Shown: positions 10,022 to 19,989 of the stretch, in pieces
Numbering within the stretch: the first letter of the stretch is position 1
Layout of the letters: each line of letters begins with the position of its first letter
Source: Lachnospiraceae bacterium
GTDB taxonomy: Bacteria > Bacillota_A > Clostridia > Lachnospirales > Lachnospiraceae
Assembly (NCBI GenBank): GCA_021770615.1
Contig: JAETQR010000004.1
Coordinates: 1-64,000, forward strand
Direction: 5' to 3'
DNA: 64,000 nt
The notes under the pieces: generated by a model
What the model saw: only the letters and a program-made list of their open reading frames with translations
Told to the model about the DNA's origin: nothing
Databases searched by the model: none
Position numbers and translations under genes: made by a program

Positions 10022-11785
10022 ATGAAGAAAATGGGATGGAAACGAAATCTTATTGTTCTGTTTCTGCTTTTGCTGGTCGTTTTGCTGCCACAAACCGCTT
10101 ATTCCGCACAGAAAAAACAGAGTGGTGCAAAAGGGAACATTTCCTGTTCGGTAAAAAACGGGACGCTTATTATGTCAGGAACAGGTGCGATGCCTTCCGG
10201 CATGAAATTTAACAATTATAAAAATATTAAAAAAGTCATTGTAAAAAAAGGAATCACCTCGCTTCCGGTTTTCGCATTCGATTCATTGAAACAGGTGGAG
10301 GAAATTGAAATCGCAGATTCTGTCTGTAAAATAGGAGCATTTGCTCTGCCGAACAGCAAAAAGTTAAAAAAGGTTACAATGCCAGGGACATTTCGCCTTG
10401 ATTGTGAGACAGGAGATGATGCAATATACAGCTTGGAAAAAATAGGCCGGAAGAGCAAGATCAATACGATTGTTTTTAATACTCCATTGTCCCTGAAAAC
10501 ATTATCCTATGTGAAGGGCAGAAATCTCATCGTCAGTAAGAGGGATAAGAAATATAAAAGTATAAAAGGCGCCATCTATTCCAAAAACGGAAAAAGTATC
10601 GTGCGTGTTCCTGCGTACCGTGAGACTTTTACGGTTGAAGAGGGATGTGAGGAGTTCTGTATACAGGCGGTGGAGTATGGAGTACTGTATGGGGATTGTG
10701 ATGCCCCTGAAATTGTATGTCAGGAATTAAAAAAAATTGTTTTACCTGCTTCGATCCAGTCTGTAAACAAAAAGAAGTATTATGATACCTGTTCGGAGAA
10801 AAGCTGCGTGAAGGAGATTGAGGTAAAGTCAACGCAGCTGAAAAATACGGTTATCCGTTCCCTTCTCTCTTCTTTTTCCTTAAAACAGAAACAGTTTTTA
10901 GAGCAGTTTGGTGACATTTCATATAAGGACGGTCTGTGTATCAATACCCGGGATGCTTCCCTTCTTTTTTATGAGGGTAATGCAGAAGAATTTGAGATTC
11001 CCGGGCAGATAAGGCGGATCGAAGCGGAGGCTTTCCGGGGGAGCAGGTTGGAGCGGATCACTATTCCGGATTCCGTGACGTCGATCGGACAGGGGGCATT
11101 CCGGTCCTGCGAGCGACTACGGGAAGTAAGTCTGCCAAAGACAATGACGCAGATCCCTAAGAAAATGTTCCAGTCCTGCAGTTCCCTCAAAAATATAACA
11201 TTGCCGGAAAATGTTACGGTGATCGGGGAGGATGCTTTTCGCCAGACCAGTGTTCCGCCTTCGATCCTTTTGCAGGGAAAGATCAAAGAAATAGGGGCTG
11301 GTGCATTTATGGATGTGGACCGGTATCAGCATACTGTATGGAATACGCTTGAGTTGCCAAAGACAGTGGAAAAAGTGGGGGATGCCGCCTTTTCTATGAC
11401 TACGCTCGACAAAGTAACGGTCTGTGGGCCGACAGACCAGATTAGTCCATGGGCATTTATAAATTACTCTGATGGGAGAAAAAAACCAATACTGACTTTT
11501 CTGGAGAAGATCGGGCATTGGCAGACAGAATTGGGATTGTCGGATGATGCGACAAAGATCGATATTTATTGGCGGAAGATCACCGGTGTAGACGGTTGGC
11601 AGATCCAGGTCTCTCCCAATAAATCATTTCGGAAGAAAAAGACTTATTATGCGAAGAAGGAAGATACACAGATGAAATTAAGGAATCGCAGGATGCGCAT
11701 AAAATATGTGAGGATTCGTCCTTATAAAACTGTAAATGGGAAGAGAAGTTATGGCAGATGGGTCTCAGATAAGATAGATGAGTAA
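10022..11785 (+). CDS. BspA-like leucine-rich-repeat surface protein 1
   Basis: A 587-residue exported protein. ATG 10022 follows GAGAGG and opens a signal peptide (MKKMGWKRN, hydrophobic core, cleavage near YSA). An N-terminal block starts NISCSVKNGTLIMSG and is shared by all five copies in this array. Residues about 315-480 hold LRR_5 (BspA) repeats of about 23 residues: EAFRGSRLERITIPDSVTSI, then GAFRSCERLREVSLP, then MFQSCSSLKNITLP. The C-terminus (about 510-587) is a fibronectin III-like module, GVDGWQIQVSPN then YVRIRPYKTVNGKRSYGRW. BspA-type proteins act at the cell surface in adhesion; the ligand here is unknown. No sorting motif is visible. Confidence 0.88.
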   Translation: MKKMGWKRNLIVLFLLLLVVLLPQTAYSAQKKQSGAKGNISCSVKNGTLIMSGTGAMPSGMKFNNYKNIKKVIVKKGITSLPVFAFDSLKQVEEIEIADSVCKIGAFALPNSKKLKKVTMPGTFRLDCETGDDAIYSLEKIGRKSKINTIVFNTPLSLKTLSYVKGRNLIVSKRDKKYKSIKGAIYSKNGKSIVRVPAYRETFTVEEGCEEFCIQAVEYGVLYGDCDAPEIVCQELKKIVLPASIQSVNKKKYYDTCSEKSCVKEIEVKSTQLKNTVIRSLLSSFSLKQKQFLEQFGDISYKDGLCINTRDASLLFYEGNAEEFEIPGQIRRIEAEAFRGSRLERITIPDSVTSIGQGAFRSCERLREVSLPKTMTQIPKKMFQSCSSLKNITLPENVTVIGEDAFRQTSVPPSILLQGKIKEIGAGAFMDVDRYQHTVWNTLELPKTVEKVGDAAFSMTTLDKVTVCGPTDQISPWAFINYSDGRKKPILTFLEKIGHWQTELGLSDDATKIDIYWRKITGVDGWQIQVSPNKSFRKKKTYYAKKEDTQMKLRNRRMRIKYVRIRPYKTVNGKRSYGRWVSDKIDE

Positions 11786-11827
11786 GAGTATGAAGATAGT
11801 TAGCAGCCATTTTAAAGGGGAGTATCA

Positions 11828-13213
11828 ATGAAGAAAAAGAAATTTTTGACAATTATATTATTTGCAGGTTTCATATTATGTCTTGGTATATTGTTATCAT
11901 TGCCGGGAAACGCCCGGGCAGCTGCGAAAAATAACATTTCCTGCTCGGTAAAAAACGGGACGCTTACCTTATCGGGGAAGGGTGCGGTCTCTGCTTCCCG
12001 GATCAAGGCAAAAAATAAAGATCGTATAAAAAAGATCGTGGTAAAACAGGGGATCACTTCAATCCCGAAATGGGCATTTTCTGATTTTAGAAAGGCAAAA
12101 GAAGTCGTGATCGCCGGTTCGGTAAAGGAAATCGGACAGGAGGCCCTGCCGGGGAGTAAAATGTTAAAGAAGGTTACGATGCCGGGGACATTCCGTCTTG
12201 TTTGTGAGAGCGGGGACGATGCGGTATATGAGGTAGAAAGTCCGGGGAGCAGGATCGATACGGTCTCTTTTAATACGCCTCTTTCTTTAAAGACACCGGC
12301 AATGATAAAAAGTAATCACCTTATCGTCAGCAAAGGAGATAAAAATTATAAGAGCATGGACGGTGTCATTTATTCCAGGGACGGGAAAAGCATCGTGCGT
12401 GTTCCTGCGTACCGTGAGACTCTTACGGTAGAAGAGGGATGTGAGGAATTTTGTCTTCAGTCTGTCTTGTATGCCAGTCAGGATTTTGAGAGTGATGCGT
12501 ATCTTATGTGTGGAAGATTAAAAAAGATCATCCTTCCGCATTCAGTGAGAACGGTAAATGAAAAGAAATATTTTTCAAACAGCTATGAGTCTGGCGATAA
12601 AATGGAGTTTGTCGTAAACACGGATCGCCTGGACAGTAAAAGTATCATCCTGCTTTTGGAAAGCTTTCCGGGAGAAGATGAAGATGAGGTGGATGAGGAA
12701 CGGTTTTTCCGGCAGTTTCCTTATGTATCCATCCGGGAGGGGATGTGTGTGAACAGCCGGGACGCCTGCCTGATACGGTATATCGGAAAGGAAGAGGAGG
12801 TCACGGTTCCGGATGATGTAAAGATGATTGGAGAAGATGCTTTTAGTAGAAAGAAGATCAAACGGGTAGTGCTTCCGGCTACTCTCGAAAAAGTAGATCT
12901 GGATTATATGTTTGACATCTATGCTGTCCTGACATTTAAAAATCCAATAGAGAAATGGCAGACCCGTCTGCAAATGATCAGTTCTTCAAAATCAAAAACA
13001 GAGTTCCGGTGGCAGAAGATCACCGGCGTCGATGGGTGGCAGATCCAGGTTTCTTCCGATAAATTATTCCGGAAGAAAAAGATTTATTATGCGGATGAAG
13101 AAGATACCCGGATGAAATTAACGGATCGTAAAATGCGCATGAAATATGTGAGGATCCGTCCTTATCAAACGGTGGCAGGGAAGAGGCGCTATGGAAAATG
13201 GAATGCGAAATAA
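11828..13213 (+). CDS. BspA-like surface protein 2, shortened copy
   Basis: A 461-residue paralogue in the tandem array. ATG 11828 follows AAAGGGGAG, and the signal peptide ends near ARA. The N-terminal block and the C-terminal GVDGWQIQV module are kept, but only one LRR_5 unit remains (DAFSRKKIKRVVLP) before it jumps to the domain that precedes the C-terminal module. Compared with copies 3 and 5 about 120-150 residues of repeats are missing in frame, so this looks like a contraction by recombination between repeats and not a broken gene. Its 3' end overlaps no other gene once the next start is set at 13233. Confidence 0.85.
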   Translation: MKKKKFLTIILFAGFILCLGILLSLPGNARAAAKNNISCSVKNGTLTLSGKGAVSASRIKAKNKDRIKKIVVKQGITSIPKWAFSDFRKAKEVVIAGSVKEIGQEALPGSKMLKKVTMPGTFRLVCESGDDAVYEVESPGSRIDTVSFNTPLSLKTPAMIKSNHLIVSKGDKNYKSMDGVIYSRDGKSIVRVPAYRETLTVEEGCEEFCLQSVLYASQDFESDAYLMCGRLKKIILPHSVRTVNEKKYFSNSYESGDKMEFVVNTDRLDSKSIILLLESFPGEDEDEVDEERFFRQFPYVSIREGMCVNSRDACLIRYIGKEEEVTVPDDVKMIGEDAFSRKKIKRVVLPATLEKVDLDYMFDIYAVLTFKNPIEKWQTRLQMISSSKSKTEFRWQKITGVDGWQIQVSSDKLFRKKKIYYADEEDTRMKLTDRKMRMKYVRIRPYQTVAGKRRYGKWNAK

Positions 13214-13232
13214 CAGGAAAGGTATGAGGCTG

Positions 13233-14981
13233 ATGAAGAAGAAACTTCTGACTGTTTTATCGGTAGGTTTAATGACAGGGATCGTATGCCTTGGCATATC
13301 GTTATCATTGCCGGGTCACGTCATGGCGGCTGCGAAAAATAACATTTCCTGCTCGGTAAAAAACGGGACGCTTACCTTATCAGGGAAGGGTGCGGTCTCT
13401 GCTTCCCGGATCAAGGTAAAAAATAAAGATCGTATAAAAAAGATCGTGGTAAAACAGGGGATCACTTCAATCCCGAAATGGGCATTTTATAAATTTGGAA
13501 GAGTAGAAGAAATCATCATTGCCGGTTCGGTAAAAAAAATCGGACAGGGGGCTTTGCCGGCCAGCAAAATGTTAAAGAAGGTTACGATACCGGGGACATT
13601 CCGGTATGATGGCCCACGGTTTCTTGAAACAGACATTGGAGTGGAGACATTTTATAGTTTGGAATGGGGAGGAAAAAGCAGGATTGACACGGTCTGTTTT
13701 AATACCCCCCTGTCTTTGAAGACATTGATATATATAAAGAGTAACAATCTGGTCGTTAGCAAAGGGGACAAGAAATATAAAAGCATTCATGGTGTTATTT
13801 ATTCCAAGGATGGAAAAAGCATCGTGCGTGTTCCTGCGTATCGTGAGACTCTTACGGTGGAAGAGGGATGCGAAGAGTTCTGTTTCCAGTCCATAATGTA
13901 TGCGAATATAGACTCTCAAAAGGATGAGACGCTCATGTGCAAAGACTTAGAAACGATTACTCTCCCAGATTCCGTGAAGACAGTAAGTAAGTCAAAATAT
14001 TATTCGTACCAGTCACACGATAGTTGGGTAAAGGAATTTATTATAAATACAAACCGGCTGGACAGTAAAAGTATCCTGTCGATTCTGGAATCCTTTCCAA
14101 GATTAAAAGAGGATCAGTTTTTGGAGCAGTTTGACTATGTTCAGGTTCAGGATGGTATGTGTATCAACAATCGGGATGCTTGCCTTCTGAGGTATACGGG
14201 AACGGCAGATGAGGTGGTAGTTCCGGACGGAGTGAAAAAAATCGGAAAAGATGCTTTTAGTAGAAAGGAGATCAAACGGGCAGTGCTTCCGAATAGTGTA
14301 GAGGAGATTGGAAACGAGGCGTTTGAGGGATGTATAGAACTTAGGGAAGTCCAGCTTCCGGCATCTATGATCGTAATGGGAGAAAAGGTATTCAGTTACT
14401 GCGTACGATTAAATAACGTTACATTTCCAAATGGTATGGCAATGGTTCCGAAATCTACATTTGAAGATTGCAAGGGGTTGAAAGACATTACACTTCCGGA
14501 TACAGTTACGACGATTGAAAAATCCGCTTTTCAAAATACGGGAGTTCCTGCTTCGATTCTTTTTCAGGGAAAGATCCGGGAAATTAAGGAGTTTGCTTTT
14601 TCCTCATGTGGGTGGAGGGAAATTATATTTCCAGATACGATTGAAAAAGTGGACATGAGTTATATGTTTAGTAAGGATGCTACGCTGACTTTTAGAGGCG
14701 ATGTGGAAAGCTGGCAGACCGATGCCCACATCCATTCCCGACTGGGGACACCAGCGTTGAAAACAGGACTTCAGTGGCAAAAGATCACTGGCATTGATGG
14801 ATGGCAGATTCAGGTTTCACCGGATAAGTCGTTCAAGAAGAGAGAGACGTATTATGCCAGGAAGGAAGCTGTCAAAATGGAAATAAAAAGTCGTAAGACG
14901 AAGATAAAATATGTACGGATCCGCCCTTGGAAAATCGTAGAAGGAGAAAGGAATTACGGAAAATGGGCCATAGCATTTTAG
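13233..14981 (+). CDS. BspA-like leucine-rich-repeat surface protein 3
   Basis: A 582-residue paralogue with signal peptide (MKKKLLTVLSVG start, cleavage near VMA), the conserved NISCSVKNGTLTLSGKG block, four or five LRR_5 repeats (KIGKDAFSRKEIKRAVLP, EIGNEAFEGCIELREVQLP, FEDCKGLKDITLP) and the C-terminal module with GIDGWQIQVSPD. Upstream in-frame ATGs at 13191 and 13224 would extend it, the first into the preceding gene; ATG 13233 is chosen because AGGAAAGG lies 10 bases before it and the peptide then matches the other copies. Gaps of 11-42 bases between copies suggest one transcript. Confidence 0.85.
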   Translation: MKKKLLTVLSVGLMTGIVCLGISLSLPGHVMAAAKNNISCSVKNGTLTLSGKGAVSASRIKVKNKDRIKKIVVKQGITSIPKWAFYKFGRVEEIIIAGSVKKIGQGALPASKMLKKVTIPGTFRYDGPRFLETDIGVETFYSLEWGGKSRIDTVCFNTPLSLKTLIYIKSNNLVVSKGDKKYKSIHGVIYSKDGKSIVRVPAYRETLTVEEGCEEFCFQSIMYANIDSQKDETLMCKDLETITLPDSVKTVSKSKYYSYQSHDSWVKEFIINTNRLDSKSILSILESFPRLKEDQFLEQFDYVQVQDGMCINNRDACLLRYTGTADEVVVPDGVKKIGKDAFSRKEIKRAVLPNSVEEIGNEAFEGCIELREVQLPASMIVMGEKVFSYCVRLNNVTFPNGMAMVPKSTFEDCKGLKDITLPDTVTTIEKSAFQNTGVPASILFQGKIREIKEFAFSSCGWREIIFPDTIEKVDMSYMFSKDATLTFRGDVESWQTDAHIHSRLGTPALKTGLQWQKITGIDGWQIQVSPDKSFKKRETYYARKEAVKMEIKSRKTKIKYVRIRPWKIVEGERNYGKWAIAF

Positions 14982-14992
14982 GGGGTAATGAG

Positions 14993-16676
14993 ATGATAAA
15001 GAATAAGATATTAAACGCTTTGTTTATAGTTCTCCTGACAGGTACAGCATGCCTTGGCATATGTTTTCAGGGAGCATGTTCCGTGATGCCGCAAAACGCC
15101 CGGGCAGCTGCGAAAAATAACATTTCCTGTTCGGTAAAAAACGGGACGCTTACCTTATCGGGGAGGGGTAAGGTCTCTGCTTCCCAGATCAAGGTCAAAA
15201 ACAGGAACAGCGTAAAAAAAATTGTGGTGAAAAGGGGGATCACGAAGATCTGAAGCGATATATGATCTGGAATGCTGGATCGGCAATAAGATCGATACGA
15301 TCTGTTTTAATACCCCTTTATCGTTAAAGACGTTGTCATATGTGAAGAGCAGGAATCTTATCGTCAGCAGGAATGATAAGAAATATAAGAGTATTGACGG
15401 AGTCATTTATTCTAAAGATGGGAAAAGTATCGTGCGTGTTCCTGCGCACCGTAAATCACTTACAGTAGAAGATGGATGCGAAGAATTTTGTATCCAGTCT
15501 GTGGCCTATGCACAGGACAATCTTGAGGATGCGTATCTTATGTGCGAAAAGTTAAAAAGCATCACCCTTCCTGCCTCGGTGAGGACAGTAAACGCATCGA
15601 AATACTTTTCGGTCAGTTATGATACCAGTAGTGTAAAAGAGTTGACAATAGAGACAGACCAGCTGGACAGCAAAAGTATTTTACTCCTTTTGAATCATTT
15701 CCATATCTCAGATGAGGAATCCTTTTTAAGACAGTTTGATTATGTTTTGATCCAGGATGGAATGTGCGTCAACCAGAGAGATTCCTGTCTTCTTTTGTAT
15801 ACCGGGACGGCAGAGCAGGTGACGGTTCCGGATGGGGTAAAGAAAATAGGGAGACAGGCATTTTATGGTACAAAGATCAAGCGTGCGGTGATCCCGGATA
15901 CGGTGACAGAGATTGAAAGCGCCGCCTTTATGTCGTGCCGTGATTTAACCGATGTCAGGCTTCCGGCTTCGATGAATGATACGATGGGAATAGAACTTTT
16001 TCGAGGTTGTGAAAAGTTGGATCATGTTATCTTTCCAAATGGTATGACAAGGGTTCCGGAGCATACATTTGATAGTTGCGCTGCACTGAGAGAGATCACA
16101 CTTCCGGATACGGTTACGACGATCGGAGAGTATTCATTTGCGCACGCGTCAGTTCCCGCCTCGATTTTATATCAGGGGAATATAAAGGAAATCCGGAATA
16201 ATGCTTTTTCAGCTACGGGGTGGAAAGAACTGGTGCTCCCTGCTACAGTGGAAAAAGTAGAATCCTATGCGTTCTCCATGCCCTCACTGGAATCTGTCAC
16301 GGTGTGCGGTTCTACCGCCGGTATTCATTCCAAAGCGTTTTGTAGTTACTGGGCGGATTCCAAAGATATCATCCTGACATTTCAAGAAGAGGTGCAGGAA
16401 TGGCAGACCGGATTGGAACTTAAAGCAGGGGGAAGGTCTTATATGGAATTCCGATGGCAGGAGATCACCGGCGTCGATGGCTGGCAGATCCAGGTTTCCC
16501 CCTATCCGTCATTTTCAAAGAAGAAAAAGACATATTATGCGAAAAAAGAAGCGACCAGGATGAAACTCAAAGATAAGAAGATGACGATGAATTATGTGAG
16601 GATCCGCCCTTATAAGGTCGTGGATGGAAAAAAGTGCTATGGCAGATGGGCGATGGATACGTTTAAAGAGAGATAA
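14993..16676 (+). pseudogene. BspA-like surface protein 4, broken by an internal deletion
   Basis: ATG 14993 follows a GGGGGG site and encodes signal peptide plus the conserved block up to RGITKI, where a TGA stops it at 15251-15253. Homology resumes at once in the +1 frame (codons from 15252: EAIYDLE) and runs to 16676 through LRR_5 repeats and the GVDGWQIQV end. Alignment with the sister copies shows about 50 codons missing between KRGIT and AIYDLE, and the deletion length is not a multiple of three. As read, only an 86-residue secreted fragment would be made, unless the downstream part starts at 15333 (ATG, without a signal peptide). Confidence 0.85.
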
Positions 16677-16710
16677 ATAGTGATTTCATTGAAGGGGGGG
16701 CTGGTTACAG

Positions 16711-18540
16711 ATGAAAAAGAAACTTCTGGCAGTTTTATGTGCAGGTTTTATAACAGGGATATTATGCCTTGGCATATCGTTATCATTGCCGGGAAATGCC
16801 CGGGCGGCTGCGAAAAATAACATTTCCTGCTCGGTAAAAAACGGGACGCTTACCTTATCGGGGAAGGGTGCATTTACTTCTTCCCGGATCAAGGTAAAAA
16901 ATAAAGATCGTATAAAAAAGATTGTGGTGAAACAGGGGATCACCCAGATTCCGAGCGGTGCGTTTTACGAATTCACAAATGTAAAAGAGGTCGTGATCAC
17001 CGGTTCAGTAAAGAAGATCGGGGAAGGGGCCTTGCCCTCGGGGAAGGCGTTAAAAAAAGTTACGATGCCGGGGACGTTCCGTTTTGTTGCTGACGACGGA
17101 GATATGACTATTTATGAGCTGACGTGGAACCGGAAGAATAAGATTGATACCGTCTGTTTCAACACACCGCTTTCTCTGGAGACACTGACTTATATAAAGA
17201 GCAGGAATCTCATCGTGAGCAAACAGGATAAAAAATATAAGAGCATTGACGGTGTTATTTATTCGAAAGATGGGAAAAGTATCGTGCGTGTTCCTGCGTA
17301 TCGTGAGACTCTTACGGTGGAAAAGGGATGCGAGGAATTTTGTCCGATCTGTGTGATGTATGCGGAGCAGGATGCTGAGGGAGATGAGTATCTCGTCTGC
17401 CGGGAGTTAAAAAAGATCGTTCTTCCGGATTCAATAAAAACAGTAAACGCATCGAAATATGGCGGATACAGATCCAAACAGGCATCTCCCTGGGATTACA
17501 GTAAGGTAACGGAACTTACTATAAATACAACACAATTAGACAGTAAAAGTATTATTTTACTAATGAATGATTTTCAGAGTGTTGGGAAGGAACGTATCCT
17601 GAAGCAGTTTGACCATGTTTCAGTCAGCGAAGGGATGTGTATCAACACAAGAGATAACTGTTTTCTCCATTACACCGGGACAGCAGATGAAGTTCTGGTG
17701 CCGGAAGGCGTAAAAAGCATCGGGGAGAATGCCTTTCGGGGGACAAAGATCAGACGGGCAGAGCTTCCCGATACGGTGACAGAGATTGGGAAGGCCGCAT
17801 TTAAGGACTGTAAATCACTGGAGGAGATCCGGATGCCGGCAGTTATGACAAGTATGGGAGAGGAGGTTTTTGGCTCCTGCGAACATCTGGATCATGTTAC
17901 GTTTCCGGGAGGGATGACTGTCGTGCCAAAAGGTACATTTGAATATTGTCGGGCGTTAAAGGAAGTGACGCTTCCCGACACAGTGAATACAATCGGAGAA
18001 TCTGCGTTTTCCTACACGACCGTTCCCGCTTCGATCCTGTTGCAGGGAACGATAAAGGAAATCCGGTATGAGGCTTTTTCGGGGACAGGGTGGAACGAAG
18101 CGGTACTCCCTGCCACTGTTGAAAAAGCAGAGTCTTATGTGTTCCCTACCTTAAAACAGGTCAGGGTATGTGGATCTACTGCCGGAATCGCTCCCAATGC
18201 ATTCTGCAGTGAATTTGGATGGAAGGATCTGGAAAATTCCACACTGACTTTTGAAAAGGGAGTGGAAGAATGGCAGACCGGACTGATGCCAGGTACTAAG
18301 TTTGGATCAAAGGTAAACTTCCGGTGGCAGAAGGTCGCCGGTGCCGACGGGTGGCAGATTGAGGTCTCTCCGGATAAAGCATTCCGGAAGAAAAAGACGT
18401 ATTATGCGAAAAAGGGGGAGACAAGGATGAAACTGACAGAACATAAGATGAAAATAAACTATGTGAGGATCCGTCCTTATCAGAAGATAAATGGCAAAAA
18501 AAGTTATGGCAGATGGACAACAGATACATGGAAAGACTGA
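16711..18540 (+). CDS. BspA-like leucine-rich-repeat surface protein 5
   Basis: The longest complete copy at 609 residues. ATG 16711 opens a signal peptide ending near ARA. It has the NISCSVKNGTLTLSGKG block, then a central region (EGMCINTRDNCFLHYTGTADEVLVP) and LRR_5 repeats (SIGENAFRGTKIRRAELP, EIGKAAFKDCKSLEEIRMP, FEYCRALKEVTLP), ending with the GADGWQIEVSPD module and GKKSYGRW. First 90 residues are nearly identical in DNA to copies 2-4. Last gene of the array; no strong terminator is seen before the glycosyltransferase gene 51 bases on. Confidence 0.87.
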   Translation: MKKKLLAVLCAGFITGILCLGISLSLPGNARAAAKNNISCSVKNGTLTLSGKGAFTSSRIKVKNKDRIKKIVVKQGITQIPSGAFYEFTNVKEVVITGSVKKIGEGALPSGKALKKVTMPGTFRFVADDGDMTIYELTWNRKNKIDTVCFNTPLSLETLTYIKSRNLIVSKQDKKYKSIDGVIYSKDGKSIVRVPAYRETLTVEKGCEEFCPICVMYAEQDAEGDEYLVCRELKKIVLPDSIKTVNASKYGGYRSKQASPWDYSKVTELTINTTQLDSKSIILLMNDFQSVGKERILKQFDHVSVSEGMCINTRDNCFLHYTGTADEVLVPEGVKSIGENAFRGTKIRRAELPDTVTEIGKAAFKDCKSLEEIRMPAVMTSMGEEVFGSCEHLDHVTFPGGMTVVPKGTFEYCRALKEVTLPDTVNTIGESAFSYTTVPASILLQGTIKEIRYEAFSGTGWNEAVLPATVEKAESYVFPTLKQVRVCGSTAGIAPNAFCSEFGWKDLENSTLTFEKGVEEWQTGLMPGTKFGSKVNFRWQKVAGADGWQIEVSPDKAFRKKKTYYAKKGETRMKLTEHKMKINYVRIRPYQKINGKKSYGRWTTDTWKD

Positions 18541-18591
18541 TTTTTGACGACGCCAGGCTGGAGAAGCCGGTATTTTAAAGGAGGTCCCGGG

Positions 18592-19869
18592 ATGAAAAAG
18601 ATCGGAATCGTAATATGTAACTATAATAAGAGAGAGTATGTGGTGAACTGCATCCAGAGTGTTCTGGAGTCAAAGACAGATGATTTTGATATCTATGTGG
18701 TGGATAATGCATCGACGGATGATTCGGTGAAGGCCATCCGGGAGACATATGGCGGGAAAGTCACCGTTCTTGTGAACAAGGAGAACCTGGGCGGTTCCGG
18801 CGGATTTAATACGGGGATCCGCAGGGTGTTAGAGGAAGGGTATGAGTATCTGTACTGCCTTGACAATGACGTGCTGGTCGATGAGAATGCGGTCGGGGCA
18901 CTGGCAGACTATCTGGATGCCCATGAAGATACGGGAGTAGCAGGTTCGATCGTCTACCATATGGATTATCCGGACTATGTACAGCAGTACGGACTGGACA
19001 TCGATTTTGAGAACTATACAGCCATCACACATTATGCGGATTTTCCGGATGATGGGAGTATCCCGGAAGTGAATTTCTGTGATACGGTTGCGACCTGCAG
19101 CGTAATGATCCGCACGAGCTGTATCCGGACGACAGAGATCGGGATCATGCCGGAAAATAATTTTATCTACTGGGATGATATGGAGTGGATCTACCGCTTT
19201 ACATTAGCCGGTTTTAAAGTGGTGACGATAAAGGACAGTGTCGTATTGCACAAGATGGGCTCTAATACAAGGCCTGCGAATACTTTCATCAATTATTATA
19301 TGTGGCGCAACCGCATCAATTTTTTTATGAGATATACGCCGGAGGACAAGATCGACACGATGAGTTACCGGATCTTAAGTGCAGTTTTTGATTCTCTGTA
19401 CGAGAGTATGTATCGGGAAGAACATCATGTGATGCAGACGATTTCCTATGCCTTTTATGATGCGGTAAGGGGAGTCAGGGGAAAAGCAGCAGAACATAAG
19501 ATCATGGAAAATGATGCCAATGATGATAAGTTCCGGAAATATTTAAAAGATAAAAAATCTTTTTATCTGATGCCATGTGGTGATGCGGCCAGACAGGAGA
19601 TGGCAGAGAATTATATCAAAGCGCTGTCGCCGGAGATGGAACTGTGTGAGGATGCAGAACATGCGGATTTTACGGTCTGTCTGTGCGATTATGTGATGCA
19701 TGTCAGAAATGGCGACCGGAATATTGTTTATATTGATACAGAAAACAACTGCATTGTGGATGAAGATGACTGGATGGCGGTGGAGAATTATGCGTATTCG
19801 AAATCACTGTTTATCTATATGAACCAGGCGCCATTTCTCGATGCGGTTTATAGCCTCAGAAAAAAATAA
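18592..19869 (+). CDS. Family 2 glycosyltransferase with extra C-terminal domain
   Basis: A 425-residue cytosolic GT-A enzyme. The start is fixed by AAAGGAGG before ATG 18592. It shows IGIVICNYNKREYVVNCIQS, NASTDDS, ENLGGSGGFNTGIR and the metal-binding DND at 91-93, as in rhamnosyl- or galactofuranosyl-transferase-like GT2 enzymes. Residues about 310-425 form an added domain not typical of the family: an acidic-to-aromatic stretch (FYLMPCGDAARQEMAENYIK, then NIVYIDTENNCIVDEDDW). Its substrate cannot be told. Followed by a deacetylase and a GH5 enzyme, so a role in a surface or secreted polysaccharide is likely. Confidence 0.85.
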   Translation: MKKIGIVICNYNKREYVVNCIQSVLESKTDDFDIYVVDNASTDDSVKAIRETYGGKVTVLVNKENLGGSGGFNTGIRRVLEEGYEYLYCLDNDVLVDENAVGALADYLDAHEDTGVAGSIVYHMDYPDYVQQYGLDIDFENYTAITHYADFPDDGSIPEVNFCDTVATCSVMIRTSCIRTTEIGIMPENNFIYWDDMEWIYRFTLAGFKVVTIKDSVVLHKMGSNTRPANTFINYYMWRNRINFFMRYTPEDKIDTMSYRILSAVFDSLYESMYREEHHVMQTISYAFYDAVRGVRGKAAEHKIMENDANDDKFRKYLKDKKSFYLMPCGDAARQEMAENYIKALSPEMELCEDAEHADFTVCLCDYVMHVRNGDRNIVYIDTENNCIVDEDDWMAVENYAYSKSLFIYMNQAPFLDAVYSLRKK

Positions 19870-19989
19870 TACTATATTTTTATCTTAATTTGTGTTAAAA
19901 TAAATTTTAGTGGATTTATTAGCAAACTGCCCTGCAGCAATATTAAAATACGCTAGGCTGTGTGGCTGCGACATCAAGGAGAAGGATCA

